Part shown: piece by piece, positions 1-9,439 of the stretch
How positions within the stretch are numbered: the stretch's first letter is position 1
Layout: the number at the start of each line of letters is the position of its first letter
NCBI GenBank assembly: GCA_025769875.1
Contig: JAGFNK010000692.1
Coordinates: 1 to 25,277, forward strand
Direction of reading: 5' to 3'
Source: Russula earlei
Lineage: Eukaryota > Basidiomycota > Agaricomycetes > Russulales > Russulaceae
Length of the DNA stretch: 25,277 nucleotides
The notes under the pieces: generated by a model
What the model saw: only the letters and a program-made list of their open reading frames with translations
Databases searched by the model: none
Told to the model about the DNA's origin: nothing
Position numbers and translations under genes: made by a program

Positions 1-290
1 GATAGCGCAATAACCGCCACCGGAACCGGACAAGTGCTAGTCCGGATGCGCGCACGCGGCGTGTGGAGTACTGCGATACTCCGCCGACGTCCTGCACGTA
101 CCGGACCTCAATGGAAACCTCTTATCGGTTTCTCACCTCGCTCAACGCGGGGCGGAAGTGCGCTTCCAGGGGCAGACTTGCGGGATATACAATAAAGCAA
201 ACAAATTGATTTGTGAGGGAACATTACATGACAACTTATACATTATGGCCATCGAAATGCCAACACTCGAGTCGGCGCGCACAACAATGC
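1..290 (+). pseudogene. Copia polyprotein fragment: protease end and pre-integrase region
   Basis: Frame 1 from base 1 reads ITATGTGQVLVRMRARGVWS, which matches the stretch after the aspartic protease site in fungal Copia polyproteins. Near base 89 the match moves to frame 2, giving DVLHVPDLNGNLLSVSHLA and then a segment ending in EGTLHDNLYIMA, the conserved pre-integrase block. One extra C at about 87-89 explains the shift. After about base 290 similarity to integrase stops and the reading runs into unrelated Thr/Arg-rich sequence, so the zinc-binding and catalytic integrase parts are missing. The protease active site itself would lie left of the window. The family call is firm; the exact end of the fragment is approximate. 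Confidence 0.8.
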
Positions 291-1560
291 CACACCAACC
301 TCTCGCGGAAGGTGGCCACAAAACCGAAGCCGCGCTTACCACACGCACGACGATCTTCCGGGCCTCCTCGGACACATGCTCCGAACAGGTTGCGACCCGG
401 ACAGACGATAAACCACAGGAACGCGCCAGCGGGCTGAAGCGCAAATCAGAAGCGCCCCAGCACCTCCAACCGCACACCGCGCGCGTTGAGCCCACAACCG
501 GCCAACGCTTGAAGACCTCCTGTATGAATGGAGGGGGCAAACACACCGGGCAGGCATTGCAAACATCCCTAGCAGAAAAGGAAAGTAAGCACCAGACCAC
601 CAACCCGGATATGCCACATCTCACCGACGTCGCCGAACGCGCGACCCGGACACCTCTTAATAGGGTCCGGGCGACGCGTACAGACACAAACCGTCCACGC
701 ACGCCTTGGACGACTTGATGCTCGAAGAGGCACGGAGCGGGGACAACCCCGACCCCTCTCAGCCGCACGTCCTCGGAACGCGCGCGTCTGCACATGCCCC
801 GGAGAAGAGACCCACCACGCTGACCCGAAGGTCGCTGGTGCACACGTTCCCGGGCCACGCATATCACCAGCAGGCATACAAGCCTGCACATCTCCCCACC
901 CCCCGCACCCTTCAACCCCGCGCCGTCATATCCGACGAAGGGGGCCCCACATCGCGCATCAAGCGCGTGATCCTCGAATTTGATGATGCAGTCGAAAGAG
1001 TCGAAAAAGGGGAAATGAGAACGAAGTTAAGGGGGCGGCGAAGACGGAACCAGCGGACAACGCGGAACAACCGCTGCACGCAAAGCCGCAAGGCATCAGA
1101 GCAGAGGACCCCCTGCCCGCTCAGCCTGAAACAGGCAGACAACGCGGAGCAGGCGCCGTGCACCGAACCGCAGGGCGTCATAGTGGATGCGATTCCACCT
1201 GCTCAGCCTGAAACACCACAAAGTCAGCTCACAATTCACAAGGCAGAAGACTCACCTGCGCAATCCGCCACAGGACCACCAAAGCGCATCACACGCGCGC
1301 TCACACCTGACCAAGGCGACGAAGCGGAGGAGCCGAATGAAGGAGAAGCGGAAAAGGCATCGCATGCCAAACCGCAAGACACACAGCTGCAACGCGATAA
1401 CAACGCACCTGAGGACCAAGCTTCCTCACAACCTGAAATGCGCCCAAAACGCGCCACTCGCACACCCGTCCATGACAAGGACGCTCGCCATTCCCCCATC
1501 CCGCATGAGCACCGAATGAAACATACCGAGCAGGGAAACGCGGCACACAAAAATGTAGCC
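290..1560 (+). pseudogene. Decayed Copia linker region, low complexity
   Basis: This stretch is rich in Pro, Ala, Glu, Thr and Arg codons and is open in frame 1 from 706 to 1815, in a frame that changes its apparent identity along the way. Its right half contains ATRTP and PKRATRTPVHDKD, which look like the variable linker between integrase and reverse transcriptase in Copia proteins. The long open frame is better explained by GC-rich composition and internal tandem repeats than by a surviving gene. No catalytic domain is seen. Confidence 0.5.
1056..1219 (+). repeat. Two-copy tandem repeat, about 82-bp period, in the Copia linker
   Basis: The block beginning GACAACGCGGA at 1056 recurs at 1138. 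Both copies continue through a CCGCANGGC(A/G)TC core and end in GCTCAGCCTGAAACA. A more diverged third version follows at about 1335-1450, ending in CACAACCTGAAATG. The period of 82 is not a multiple of three, so the copies are read in different frames along the open frame. This suggests duplication, or later indels, after loss of coding constraint. Confidence 0.7.
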
Positions 1561-1970
1561 ATTAACCCCAAGTCCTATGCTGAGGCGACAACCCATGCAG
1601 ATTCTACCGAACGGGCAAAGGCGTGCAACAAAGAGAAACGCGTGTCCGAAAACACGGGCATTCTCAAAAGTGTGCCACGCCCGCAGAACGGAGACGCAGC
1701 GGGGAAGCGAAGAGACCTTCCTAATAAAGAGGGGGTCAAACCACAAAAACCAAAAATGCAAGGCCCGCGTCATCACGCAGGGACTCACCTAAGTCGAGGA
1801 CAACGACCCCGATGACATCGTGCCGCCAGAGAACTGGCACTCCCTTGCAACACCCTGGGCCTTGCCGCAGAACGAAGTCGAGAAGTCCATCAGACGGACA
1901 TCAAGTCCACCTACCTAGACGGAGAGCAGATGGACAAGATCTTCATGGAAATGTGCCCAGGGAATAACCA
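1560..1970 (+). pseudogene. Copia reverse transcriptase, N-terminal fragment
   Basis: Frame 1 at about 1567 reads NPKSYAEAT, the usual lead-in to the Copia reverse transcriptase (PF07727). The match then moves to frame 2 (1577 frame), with IKRGSNHKNQKCKARVITQG at about 1725-1788, equivalent to the conserved KARVVAQG segment. It moves again, to a frame containing EVHQTDIKSTYLDGE and MDKIFMEMCPG at about 1885-1965, the aspartate-bearing first catalytic block (QMDVKTAFLNGEL-like). At least two frameshifts separate these pieces. After MCPG the reading jumps straight to RNase H-proximal sequence, so most of the palm and thumb have been deleted. Confidence 0.8.
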
Positions 1971-1984
1971 CCAATACATGCGCA

Positions 1985-2532
1985 ACCGCGCGACCCAGTA
2001 CGCCCGAGGTACGAGCGACCACCGCCCGACCTTCCAGCGCAACTCCGGCATCCAGCCGATCTTGGTCAGACATGTCGACCCCGATTGGACCAGCAAAGCC
2101 CATTCTGGACTTCATATTCATGTTGACAGGCAGAGCCATAAACTGGAGCCAAAAGAAGCAAGCCCTGGTTGCACCCTTGAGCACCAAGGCAGAGCACACT
2201 GCAGGCGCACGCGCCGCCGAAGAAGCCGCCAGGCTGAGGCAACCACTCACTGGATTGGGCCAGAAGACCCATCTCCTCACAATCCCTCATGTTCATGTCG
2301 ACAACCAGCCGACCATCGCCAGTACCAGGAACCCCGAGTTCCACAACTGCACCAGAACACACCGAGGTGTGACACCATTATCTTGCAGCAGAATGTCGAC
2401 TTGCAGGGGACCAATCTTGCCTACACTCCATCAGAAGAGCCAGTAGCCAATGTATTGAAAAAGGGTCCCAGCTGCGAGAAGCACAAAGGTCTCGCGATGG
2501 AAATGGGAGAGAACGCGCGCCACCCGGGCTGA
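1985..2532 (+). pseudogene. Copia RNase H and C-terminal tail fragment
   Basis: The reading resumes with YARGTSDH and HVDPDW (first RNase H aspartate) in the 1930 frame. It then moves to the 2072 frame with AINWSQKKQALVA, STKAEHTAG (catalytic Glu) and HVDNQPTIAS (catalytic Asp), which together make the type-I RNase H signature of Copia elements. From about 2340 the 1930 frame carries the tail, with AYTPSEEPVANVLKKG equivalent to the YTPTEDQVADVLTKGL block, and stops at 2532. The stop lies eight bases before the LTR, the usual Copia spacing. Two frameshifts and many substitutions make it non-functional. Confidence 0.8.
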
Positions 2533-2539
2533 GGGGGCG
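2531..2539 (+). promoter_or_regulatory. Probable polypurine tract of the Copia element
   Basis: The bases GAGGGGGCG lie directly before the LTR start TGTTGGA. A G-rich purine run at this place is where plus-strand DNA synthesis is primed in LTR retrotransposons. The assignment rests on position and composition only. Confidence 0.5.
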
Positions 2540-2785
2540 TGTTGGACGTGCAGCCGCTAAGTGCCGCGCGAACGGACAATCCGGACCGTACGTGTAAATA
2601 ATTCGAATTTAGTTATCGTTCGTTTTCCTCAGTCTTTTACACACAAGACTGAGGTCAGTACTACACCTTCCTTTACATTCCTTTATAGCTAATACTGTAC
2701 ATAGCCCTTATTCCATAGGTTAGCATACTAACCTGAATACAGTCTTTTACACACAAGACTGAGCCCTTATTCCATAGCTCCAACA
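2540..2785 (+). repeat. Copia 3' LTR, 246 bp
   Basis: The LTR starts with TGTTGGA (2540-2546) and ends with TCCAACA (2779-2785), a perfect 7-bp terminal inverted repeat of the TG...CA type. It directly follows the polypurine tract and the end of the polyprotein. Inside it, a hairpin block (2628-2653) recurs at 2740-2763, and GCCCTTATTCCATAG at 2704-2718 recurs at 2763-2777, so the right part contains a partial duplication. The 5' LTR is outside the window, so LTR identity and the target-site duplication (candidate GATTT at 2786-2790) cannot be checked. Confidence 0.8.
2628..2653. other. Hairpin in the LTR, repeated at 2740-2763
   Basis: CTCAGTCTT pairs with AAGACTGAG around the 8-base loop TTACACAC, giving a perfect 9-bp stem. 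The second copy at 2740-2763 keeps the inner 7 bp of the stem. The position within the LTR would suit an RNA fold or terminator in the transcript, but its role is not known. Confidence 0.6.
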
Positions 2786-3310
2786 GATTTGAACTTTTGG
2801 GGTGACAGAGTATGACTGTCCAAACAAGGGCGCAGGGATAGTATATGTGAAAAGACTAGTTGGTAGCTATGGAGAAAAAGAGAAGAATGAGACCAATACC
2901 CTGAAACGCGTAACGAACGGGGCGCGCGCGTGGTCAAGAACGAACGATGCGAATATCTGACTAGAAGGAAAGGAAATGTAACTAAGAGGGGTCGGACAGG
3001 CGGGAATGGAGGGGGAAACGTCGCCGTTCACTGGAAACGAGGGCGGTGGCGTCAGTCGATATTCTTCGGCATTTCGTTTTGGGGTTTGTCGGCTAATAGG
3101 CGAAGGCGGGGGGCGTTGACGATGTGCGCATGCGTCTCGCGTGGACGGTCGAGGCGGCGGGAGTGTGTGCGAGGAAGAGAGGGAGAGAAAGAGACAGTGT
3201 GTGTGCGTGCGTGTGTGCGTCCGTATCGACGTTCGCGCTCCGGTAGGGCGATTCCGATCCAATTCGCACGTAACGCCGCAAGGGTATCCTTACAGTACAG
3301 TAACTAGAGT
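2786..3310. other. Spacer without a recognisable gene
   Basis: No protein family is recognisable in any frame. A purine-rich GAGAGAAAGAGA run followed by a GT/GC-rich simple repeat lies at about 3170-3222. An open + frame at 2930-3307 is Arg/Gly-rich and looks like a product of base composition. From about 3310 the sequence becomes homologous to the segments downstream of the other F-box copies. Confidence 0.5.
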
Positions 3311-3352
3311 GACTCGCAAATCGCACAGAAGGTTAATGATATCAGATATTAA

Positions 3353-4965
3353 TCAGATGGGGAGCCTAAAGAACTCATCGATCCTGCCTAGTTCCTCTTC
3401 CCGACAATGGACAGCCACAGGGTGACCAGAGAGTTTTCGCGCGGCGGCGAATCCTTCAATATACTTCGGAACTGATCCCAACGGCTCGAGGCCCTCCAAG
3501 AAAATGTTCTGGAGCGCGGGTAAGATTTCTATTACTCTTTCTCCCGTGAGCTCTTCCAGCGCTTGGCAGACATGTGGCGCAGCTTGATGGGTTAGGCCCA
3601 GATTCTTCATAGCAGTAAACGGGGCCAGGAGTTCCAGCCATTGAGTGGTTTCTATATCAACTTTCCAGTGTGATTGAGATGCATCATCCGTGATGTTGAG
3701 CTGTACCAAAGTGGAAAAAAAGGGAATGGAGGAGCTGCAAACCTGGGCCAGCGATGCAAGCTGCGAATCCAACTCTCTGCATATGATTTGCAACGCGAGC
3801 ACCGGAAACCGATTTGGTTTTCTGGAAATTGTGAATCGAATTGCACTATCGGAAGTGCGCACAGTTGCTCTGTCACATGAATTGAACGATTCTACTTGAC
3901 TGATCAACCGGTGGAGTTGTGGGAGGACAAAGTCGATGTCCATGAAGAATGTTACGTAGAGTGTGGTGAGAAGGGGAGCCTCGATTTGGGCCAGTAAGTC
4001 CTCCAAGTACCCGTGAACGCCTTTGAACACAAGTTCTCTGAGAGCGGGCAGGACAGAGCGTGTGAGCGGACGTGGACGTCGCCTTGCCGGATATAGAGGG
4101 GATCGGAATCCAAGGTAAAGGTCTTCAAGTCTGGACAAGACCGACAGGGCGGTGACCAAATCCTGGGGAGAAATGTAACCAGAATCGGGGATTTGCCAAA
4201 GGTCAAGCAAGACAAGTTGATTGGAAGACAAAAGTAGTTTTGGAATTCCTGGAAACGGACAATTCGCCAACCAGAGATATCGCAGAAGTGGGGCGGATCC
4301 ACCCAAGAACGGATCCGGAAGGGACGTCGCAGTGTTTTTTGGTACCCAAAGCCGCAGAAATGTCAGCTCCGGGAATGGTTTCCGCATCGCCGTTGCCAAT
4401 CTTTCCCATTCTGATGTTGGAATGCGGGGCAAGTTGATTTTACATATGCGATGGCGGTGCTTCGATTCGAGGGCACCAACTAAGTTTTCCCAGATCCAAT
4501 TCGAGGGTTCCCATGAGGCGACAGGTTGGCTTATCACCACAGGCAAGGCTGGCCATACGTCCAGCATCTTCAGACATCGGTACTCTCTCCTGCATACTGA
4601 AGTCGCAGGTTCAGGCGACGTGGCGATGCAAACACGACATGTCGCCATCTTTGACACACATGGACCAGTGTAAGCCATCCGTTCGTCCATATGGGCAGGT
4701 TATTCACATAGAGATCGAAAATCTCCACGAGGACATCATCGGGGAGCGTGTTGATGTCTCGAATCGAGTGATCAGTGGTCGTTATGGACACTTAGCAGAA
4801 ACGACACACCCTGGCGATGTTCACAAGGACTTGCTTCCAACGAGGCTTGTAAGGGACCACTAATCGTGGTCGACGAGCGGGCGGCGCAAGGCAATAATAA
4901 CTGGTCGAAGCCATTGGGTAATGAGACGTGATAACGGATTTGTGAAGCTTACTCACTTCAGACAT
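3353..4965 (-). pseudogene. F-box/LRR-like protein, copy 1, frameshifted
   Basis: The predicted structure is exon 1 at 4965-4957 (ATG TCT GAA), intron 1 at 4956-4901 (GTGAGT...CAG, 56 nt), exon 2 at 4900-4810 (91 nt), intron 2 at 4809-4758 (GTGTGT...GAG, 52 nt, branch site CTGAT), and exon 3 from 4757 to the TGA at 3353. Exon 3 opens with the F-box (INTLPDDVLVEIFDLYV, then LVHVCQRWRHVV) and continues as irregular leucine-rich repeats. Compared with copies 3 and 4 there are two extra bases, a T at 4569-4570 and one more within 4581-4592. They shift the frame right after the F-box and bring in a TGA at 4572-4570. The rest is open for over 400 codons in the new frame, so the break looks recent, or could be an assembly error. 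F-box proteins are SCF ubiquitin-ligase substrate receptors; the substrate here is unknown. Confidence 0.75.
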
Positions 4966-5434
4966 GGTCACGGTGACACTCACTCGATATACAGGCGCTA
5001 GCCCACCAGTGAGGATGTGAGTAGCGTCCCTGGAGAAAGGTGATCGTCTGGATTTATCCACGATGAAACCCTGAAGCGCCCGTCGCCCACCCCCTGTACA
5101 TGAAGGTTTACACTCCGTTGGCCTCGTGACAAAGCCCATGTTCATGTTCGTAAGATCCTCCGGCATGGATAATAGCAGTGTGATTTTGAACGCCAGTTGG
5201 CGGTGTCCTCGGCGACTGCTCTCGTCTTTCGTTCCGATTTGTGCTCTACACATTCAAATCGCGAACACACCACCAACGCCCTCGCCTCCGTCTCCCAACA
5301 AATCCGACGCGCCCAAAATACCTGAAGGACCCTGCTCAACACCCCCACCCCTGTTACCCTTGAACGGCGTTCAAACCACTGGCATCTAGTACCGCACATA
5401 TCTCTTTCCTCTGACACTGCATACGTGATATATC
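4966..5434 (-). promoter_or_regulatory. Upstream region of F-box copy 1
   Basis: The region shares blocks with copies 2 and 4, such as CGTCTGGATTTA at about 5047-5058 and GAACGCCAGTTGGCGGTGTC at about 5189-5208. An open frame runs in from 5253 in phase with the start codon and carries SRRSPFSR, which also appears upstream of copy 4. This may be a longer N-terminus or a 5' leader. Copy 2 has lost the frame here, so a leader is more likely. No TATA box was identified. Confidence 0.4.
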
Positions 5435-6127
5435 CTTTTCTTTAGCGTGTAAGGTGACTACGACGACGAAAGCAAGAATTCGAACAGACGCTACATCCTT
5501 CCACGCCTCGACCTCACACACAGATGGAAAGTTTTTCGACACTTGCGCCCTCGCTCTCGACAAGTCCGGCACAATCCTAAAACGGTCGAAGGGTCTCGTC
5601 CGACGCCTCTGCACTCGTCCTCGACTTCTGATGGCGTTCGAAATCGTTTCATTTGTACATACCCACCTCTCCGACTCGACTCTGCGTACGCTTTTACCAC
5701 TTTTAGATCCTTGCTTCTGGACTGGACTAGGCTCGCCGCCGACGGCCTAATGGCCCCGTTGTCGCCACCACCCGCGCCCCTCTCGCGTCCGAGACCGTCT
5801 CCTCCGCGTACGTTCCACATCTTTTCAGTCTTTCTTTCTTTCTTCTTTAGACTATACCTGCCGGCCATGGTACACCGACCCCGTTACCGACTGAGCGTAT
5901 CCCGCGTCGCGCGTTCTAGACCACCTCTTTCCCTTTCCCCTAACATCCGCCTCCGGATCATACGCTCGGTCGTATACGATATCGGCCGACTGGTAGAGAA
6001 AAAGATTATGTTTTGGTATGTATATAAATTCTTGTCTTTGGAGACAAGTAGCAGAATATAACGAGGGCTTCAAACCTCCTTCTCGTCTCGTCTGATCGTC
6101 AGCCTTGCATGGAGACATCAATGTAAT
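5435..6127. repeat. Non-coding flank shared by units 1 and 2
   Basis: This segment matches about 8415-9140 closely, from the GACGACGAAAGCA block through ATTCGAACAGACGCTACATC, a CT-rich tract and TATACGATATCGGCCGACTGG. A much weaker version is found at 11630-11810. Within it lies a possible small spliced frame: ATG at 5750, donor GTACGT at 5808, acceptor TTTAG ending at 5850, then a stop after 15 more codons. Copy 2 has the same arrangement (ATG 8774, intron 8832-8875). It matches no known protein, and the reading is Pro-rich. It could be a leader of a + strand transcript or simply part of the duplicated DNA. Confidence 0.55.
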
Positions 6128-9100
6128 CGCTGCGATGTATCACACACGTATTCATATTCGATTTGATCCTTGTGTGTAAGCACCTCAAGAAACGTGTGAG
6201 ACTGTTTAGGGAAGTGAGCATGAGTGTGCACTTGGAAGAAACCTCCAGATGAGTGTTGCATATAATTGAGTTTTCTGAATTAGATTCAAAAGATGAGATC
6301 TGAGTAATGATACAGCGGCAAGGGTGTTTGGAGTCGGATAACAGAAGGTAAATGATGAGATGCTAATTAGATAGGGAGCATAAAGAACTCATCGATCCTG
6401 CCCAGGTCCTATCCCCAAGGTGGACCACAGAGAGTTTTCGCGCAGCGACAAATCTCTCTAAATATTTCGAAACAGACTCCAATGGCTCGAGTTCCTCCAA
6501 GAAAATGTTCCATAGCGCGGGTAAAACGTCTGTTAGTGTGTGTCTTTCGCGAGCTCTACCAGAGCTCGGCAGACATGTGGCGCCACTCGACGGGATAAGC
6601 GCAGATCCTTCACAGCAACAAATGGGTCCAGGAGTTCCAGCCATTGTGTGGTTTCCATGTCATATGTCCAGTGTGATTGAGATCATCCACGATCTCGAGT
6701 CGTATCATTGGAGAGGAGGGGAAAGGTTGAGCTGCAGACCTGGACCAGTGATGCAAACTGCCAAGCCAACTCTCTGCACCTGATTTCCAACCAGAGCACC
6801 CGATTTGTACCTCTGAAAATGTAAAATTGGATTGCATCACCGAAAGTGTTCACAGTTGCTCTGTCGCATGTCTTGAACGATTTGCGTGACTGATCAACCG
6901 GTGGAGTTGTGGGAGGACAAAGCCGGGGTATATGAAGAATGTTATGTAGTGCTTATCGAGAAGGGGAGCCTCGAATTGGGCCAGTAAGTCCTCCAAGTAC
7001 TCGTGAACGCCGTGGAAAGCAAGAAAAGTGAGAGCGGGGAGGACAAAACGTGTGAGCGGAGGTGGTCGACTTGCCGGATATAGACGGGATTCGAAAGCAA
7101 GGCGAAGGTCTTCAAGTCTGGACATGACCGAAAGGGCGGTGCCCAAATCCTGGGGAGAAATGTAACCAGAGTTGGGAATATTCCAAAGGGAAAGAACGAC
7201 AAGTTGATTGGAAGAAAAAAGTGGTTTCGGCAGTCTTGAAATGGACAATTCGCCAACCAGAGTTCTCGCAGAAGTGGAGCGGATCCGCCCAAGAACGAAT
7301 CCGGAAGGAACAGCACAGTGTTTTTTGATACGCAAAACTGCAGACATGTGAGCCCCGGGAATGGTTTCTGCATCGCTGCTGCGAATCTTTCCCATCGTGA
7401 CATTGGAATTCCTGCAAACTCGATTTCACATATGCGATGGTGATGCTCCGACTCGAGGACAGCGGCTATATTTTTCCAGGAGTTCGACACGTTTAAACGA
7501 CGTCTTATCGCCAAGGGCAAGACTGGCCAGACGTCCTGTATTTCAGACATCGGCCTGTTTCCTGTGTACTCGAGGCGCAGGTTCAGGCAACGTGGCGATG
7601 CAAACACGACATGTCGCCATCTTTGACACACATGGACCAGTGTATGCCATCCGTTTATCCCATATGTCCCTGTGATTCACATAGAAATGAAATATTTCCA
7701 CCAGGACATCATTGGGGAGCGTGTTGATTGTCACCGAGCCTAAAATCGACTGGTAAGTGATCGTTATGGACACTGAGAAATAAAGACACACCCTGGCGAT
7801 GTTCTTCCAACGGCGTTTGTGAGAGACCACCAATCATGGTCGAGGAGGGGGGGGCGCAAGGCAATGATGACTGATCGAAGCCAATGAGTGATAACGTATT
7901 TGTGAACCTTACTCACTTCAGACATGGTCACGGTGACGCTCGGTCGACGTACAGGCGAAAGCTCACCAGTGAGGATGTGAGTAGCGTCCTGGTGAAAGGT
8001 GTTCGTCTGGATTTACCCACGAGCCAGCGGCATCAGCGATGAAGAGCGCCCGTGGCCCACGCCCTGCTGTACACATGAAGTTTAACTATTATTACAATGC
8101 CGAATCAGAAGCAGATCTTCGTAAGATCACGGTTAAGGACGCTAGCAGTATTTGAACGCCAGTTGGCGGTGTCCTCAGCGACCGCTCTGCACTGTATTCC
8201 TCTGCCTCTGAACTACACATTCACCAGGCGAACACACCCCCAATGCCCTTGCTTCCGCCTCTCCAAGTCCGACCGAAAACTGCTGAAAAAGCAGGGCTGC
8301 TCAACACATCCCCCTGTATCCCTTGAACGGCGTTCAAACCACTGGCATCCAGTACCGCACATATCTCTTCCCTCTGACAATGCATACGTGCTATATCCCT
8401 TTCTTTTGTCTGGTGTAAGGTGATTTGGTGTGACTACGACGACGAAAGCACGAATTCGAACAGACGCTACATCCTTCCACGTCTCCACCTCACCCGCCTC
8501 CTCCCTCCGCGTCTCCGCCTCGACCTCACACACGGATGGAGAGCTTTTCGACACTTGCGCCTTTCGCTCTCGACAAGTCCGGGCACAGTCCTAAACGGCC
8601 GAAGAGTCTCATCCGACCCCTCGCACTCGTCGTCTTCCAATGGCGTTCGAAACCGTTTCGTTTGTACATACCCGCCTCTCCGACTCGACTCTGCGTACGT
8701 TTTTACCACTTTAAGATCCTTTCTTTCTTTCTCCTCTGGACTGGACTTGACTTGGCTCGCCGCTGACGGCCTAATGGCCCCGTTGTCGCCACCACCTGCG
8801 CCCCTCTCGCGTTCGAGACCGTCTCCTCCGCGTACGTTCCACATCATTTCAGTCATTCATTCATTCTTCTTTTAGACTATATTTGCCGGCCATGGTATAC
8901 CGACCCCGTTGCCGACTGAGCGCATACCGCGTCGCGCGTTCTAGACCACCTCCTTCCCCCTAACACCGGATCATGCGCTCGGTCGTATACGATATCGGCC
9001 GACTGGCAGAGAAGAAGACTATGTTTTGGTATGTATACATTCGTCCTTGTCTTTGGAGACGACTAGCAGAATATAACAAGGGCTTAAGGCTTTCTTCCCC

Positions 9101-9150
9101 TCCTCGTCTCGTCTGATCTTCAGCTTTGCATGGAGATATCAATGTAATCG
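6128..9150 (-). repeat. Duplicated F-box unit 2
   Basis: The unit runs from the GATGTATCACAC block at about 6133 to its next occurrence at about 9154, a period of about 3.02 kb. It holds F-box copy 2 and a near-complete copy of the upstream flank. The 3' flank (about 6128-6390), with TTAGGGAAGTG, GATTCAAAAGATGAGATCTG and AAAGAACTCATCGATCCTGC, also appears before copies 3 and 4. Confidence 0.75.
6363..7925 (-). pseudogene. F-box/LRR-like protein, copy 2, multiply frameshifted
   Basis: The family exon structure can be traced: exon 1 at 7925-7917 (ATG TCT GAA), intron 1 at 7916-7871 (GTGAGT...CAG, 46 nt), exon 2 at 7870-7792 (79 nt, 12 nt shorter than copy 1 but in phase), intron 2 at 7791-7740 (GTGTGT...TAG, 52 nt), and exon 3 from 7739. 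The F-box reads INTLPNDVLVEIFHFYV, then the frame breaks before the CQRWRHVV block. A second break falls within the LRR region near 7240, and further breaks lie at about 6850 and 6640. The last piece ends at 6363. At least four frame changes make this the most decayed of the four copies. No product is expected. Confidence 0.8.
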
Positions 9151-9439
9151 CTGTGATGTATCACACCTGCACTGACATGTATTCATATTCGATTTGAGCC
9201 TTGTGTGTAAGCGCCTCAAGAAACGTGTGAGACTGTTTAGGGAAGTGTGCATGAGTGTGAACTTGGAAGAAACTTCCAGATGATATAATGAGAGCTGTTT
9301 TCTGAATTAGATTCAAAAGATGAGATCTGAGAATGATACAGCAACAAGCGTGTTTGGAGTCAGATATGCACAGAAGGTTAATAATATCAGATACTAATTA
9401 CATGGGGAGCATAAAGAACTCATCAACCCTGCCTGGGTC

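Larger units (their letters stand above)
1..2785 (+). mobile_element. Decayed Ty1/copia retrotransposon, 5' part outside the window
   Basis: Fragments of a Copia-type polyprotein occur in the expected order on the + strand: the protease to pre-integrase segment, a Pro/Ala/Glu-rich linker, the start of reverse transcriptase, RNase H and the C-terminal tail. An LTR follows. Each fragment lies in a different frame from the next, so the element is dead. The integrase core (zinc finger and DDE region) and most of the reverse transcriptase palm, including the expected YVDD-type catalytic site, are not found in any frame, so large internal deletions are inferred. Gag and the 5' LTR would lie left of base 1. 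The sequence is CpG-rich, unlike the Helitron further right. Confidence 0.85.
3310..6127 (-). repeat. Duplicated F-box unit 1
   Basis: The unit begins near the shared CACAGAAGGTTAATGATATC block, holds F-box copy 1, and continues through its upstream flank to the shared GATGTATCACAC block at about 6133. Both coding and non-coding parts match unit 2 (about 6128-9150) over nearly their full length. They match units 3 and 4 over the gene and parts of the flanks. The duplications are head to tail, with all F-box genes on the minus strand. Boundaries are approximate because they were judged by eye. Confidence 0.75.

Noticed and set aside
142..915. Minus-strand open frame of 257 codons opposite the copia remnant
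   Set aside because: It is an antisense shadow of the GC-rich copia linker, Arg/Val/Ser/Cys-rich, with no recognisable domain.
2930..3307. Plus-strand Arg/Gly-rich frame in the spacer
   Set aside because: It is low-complexity, has no domain, and covers a GT-rich simple repeat.
4758..4952. A single long intron of 195-210 nt between a 13-nt first exon and the F-box exon
   Set aside because: It is in frame for copies 1-3, but copy 4 lacks the GT at that donor, and a two-intron model gives typical intron sizes and keeps the middle exon open in all four copies.
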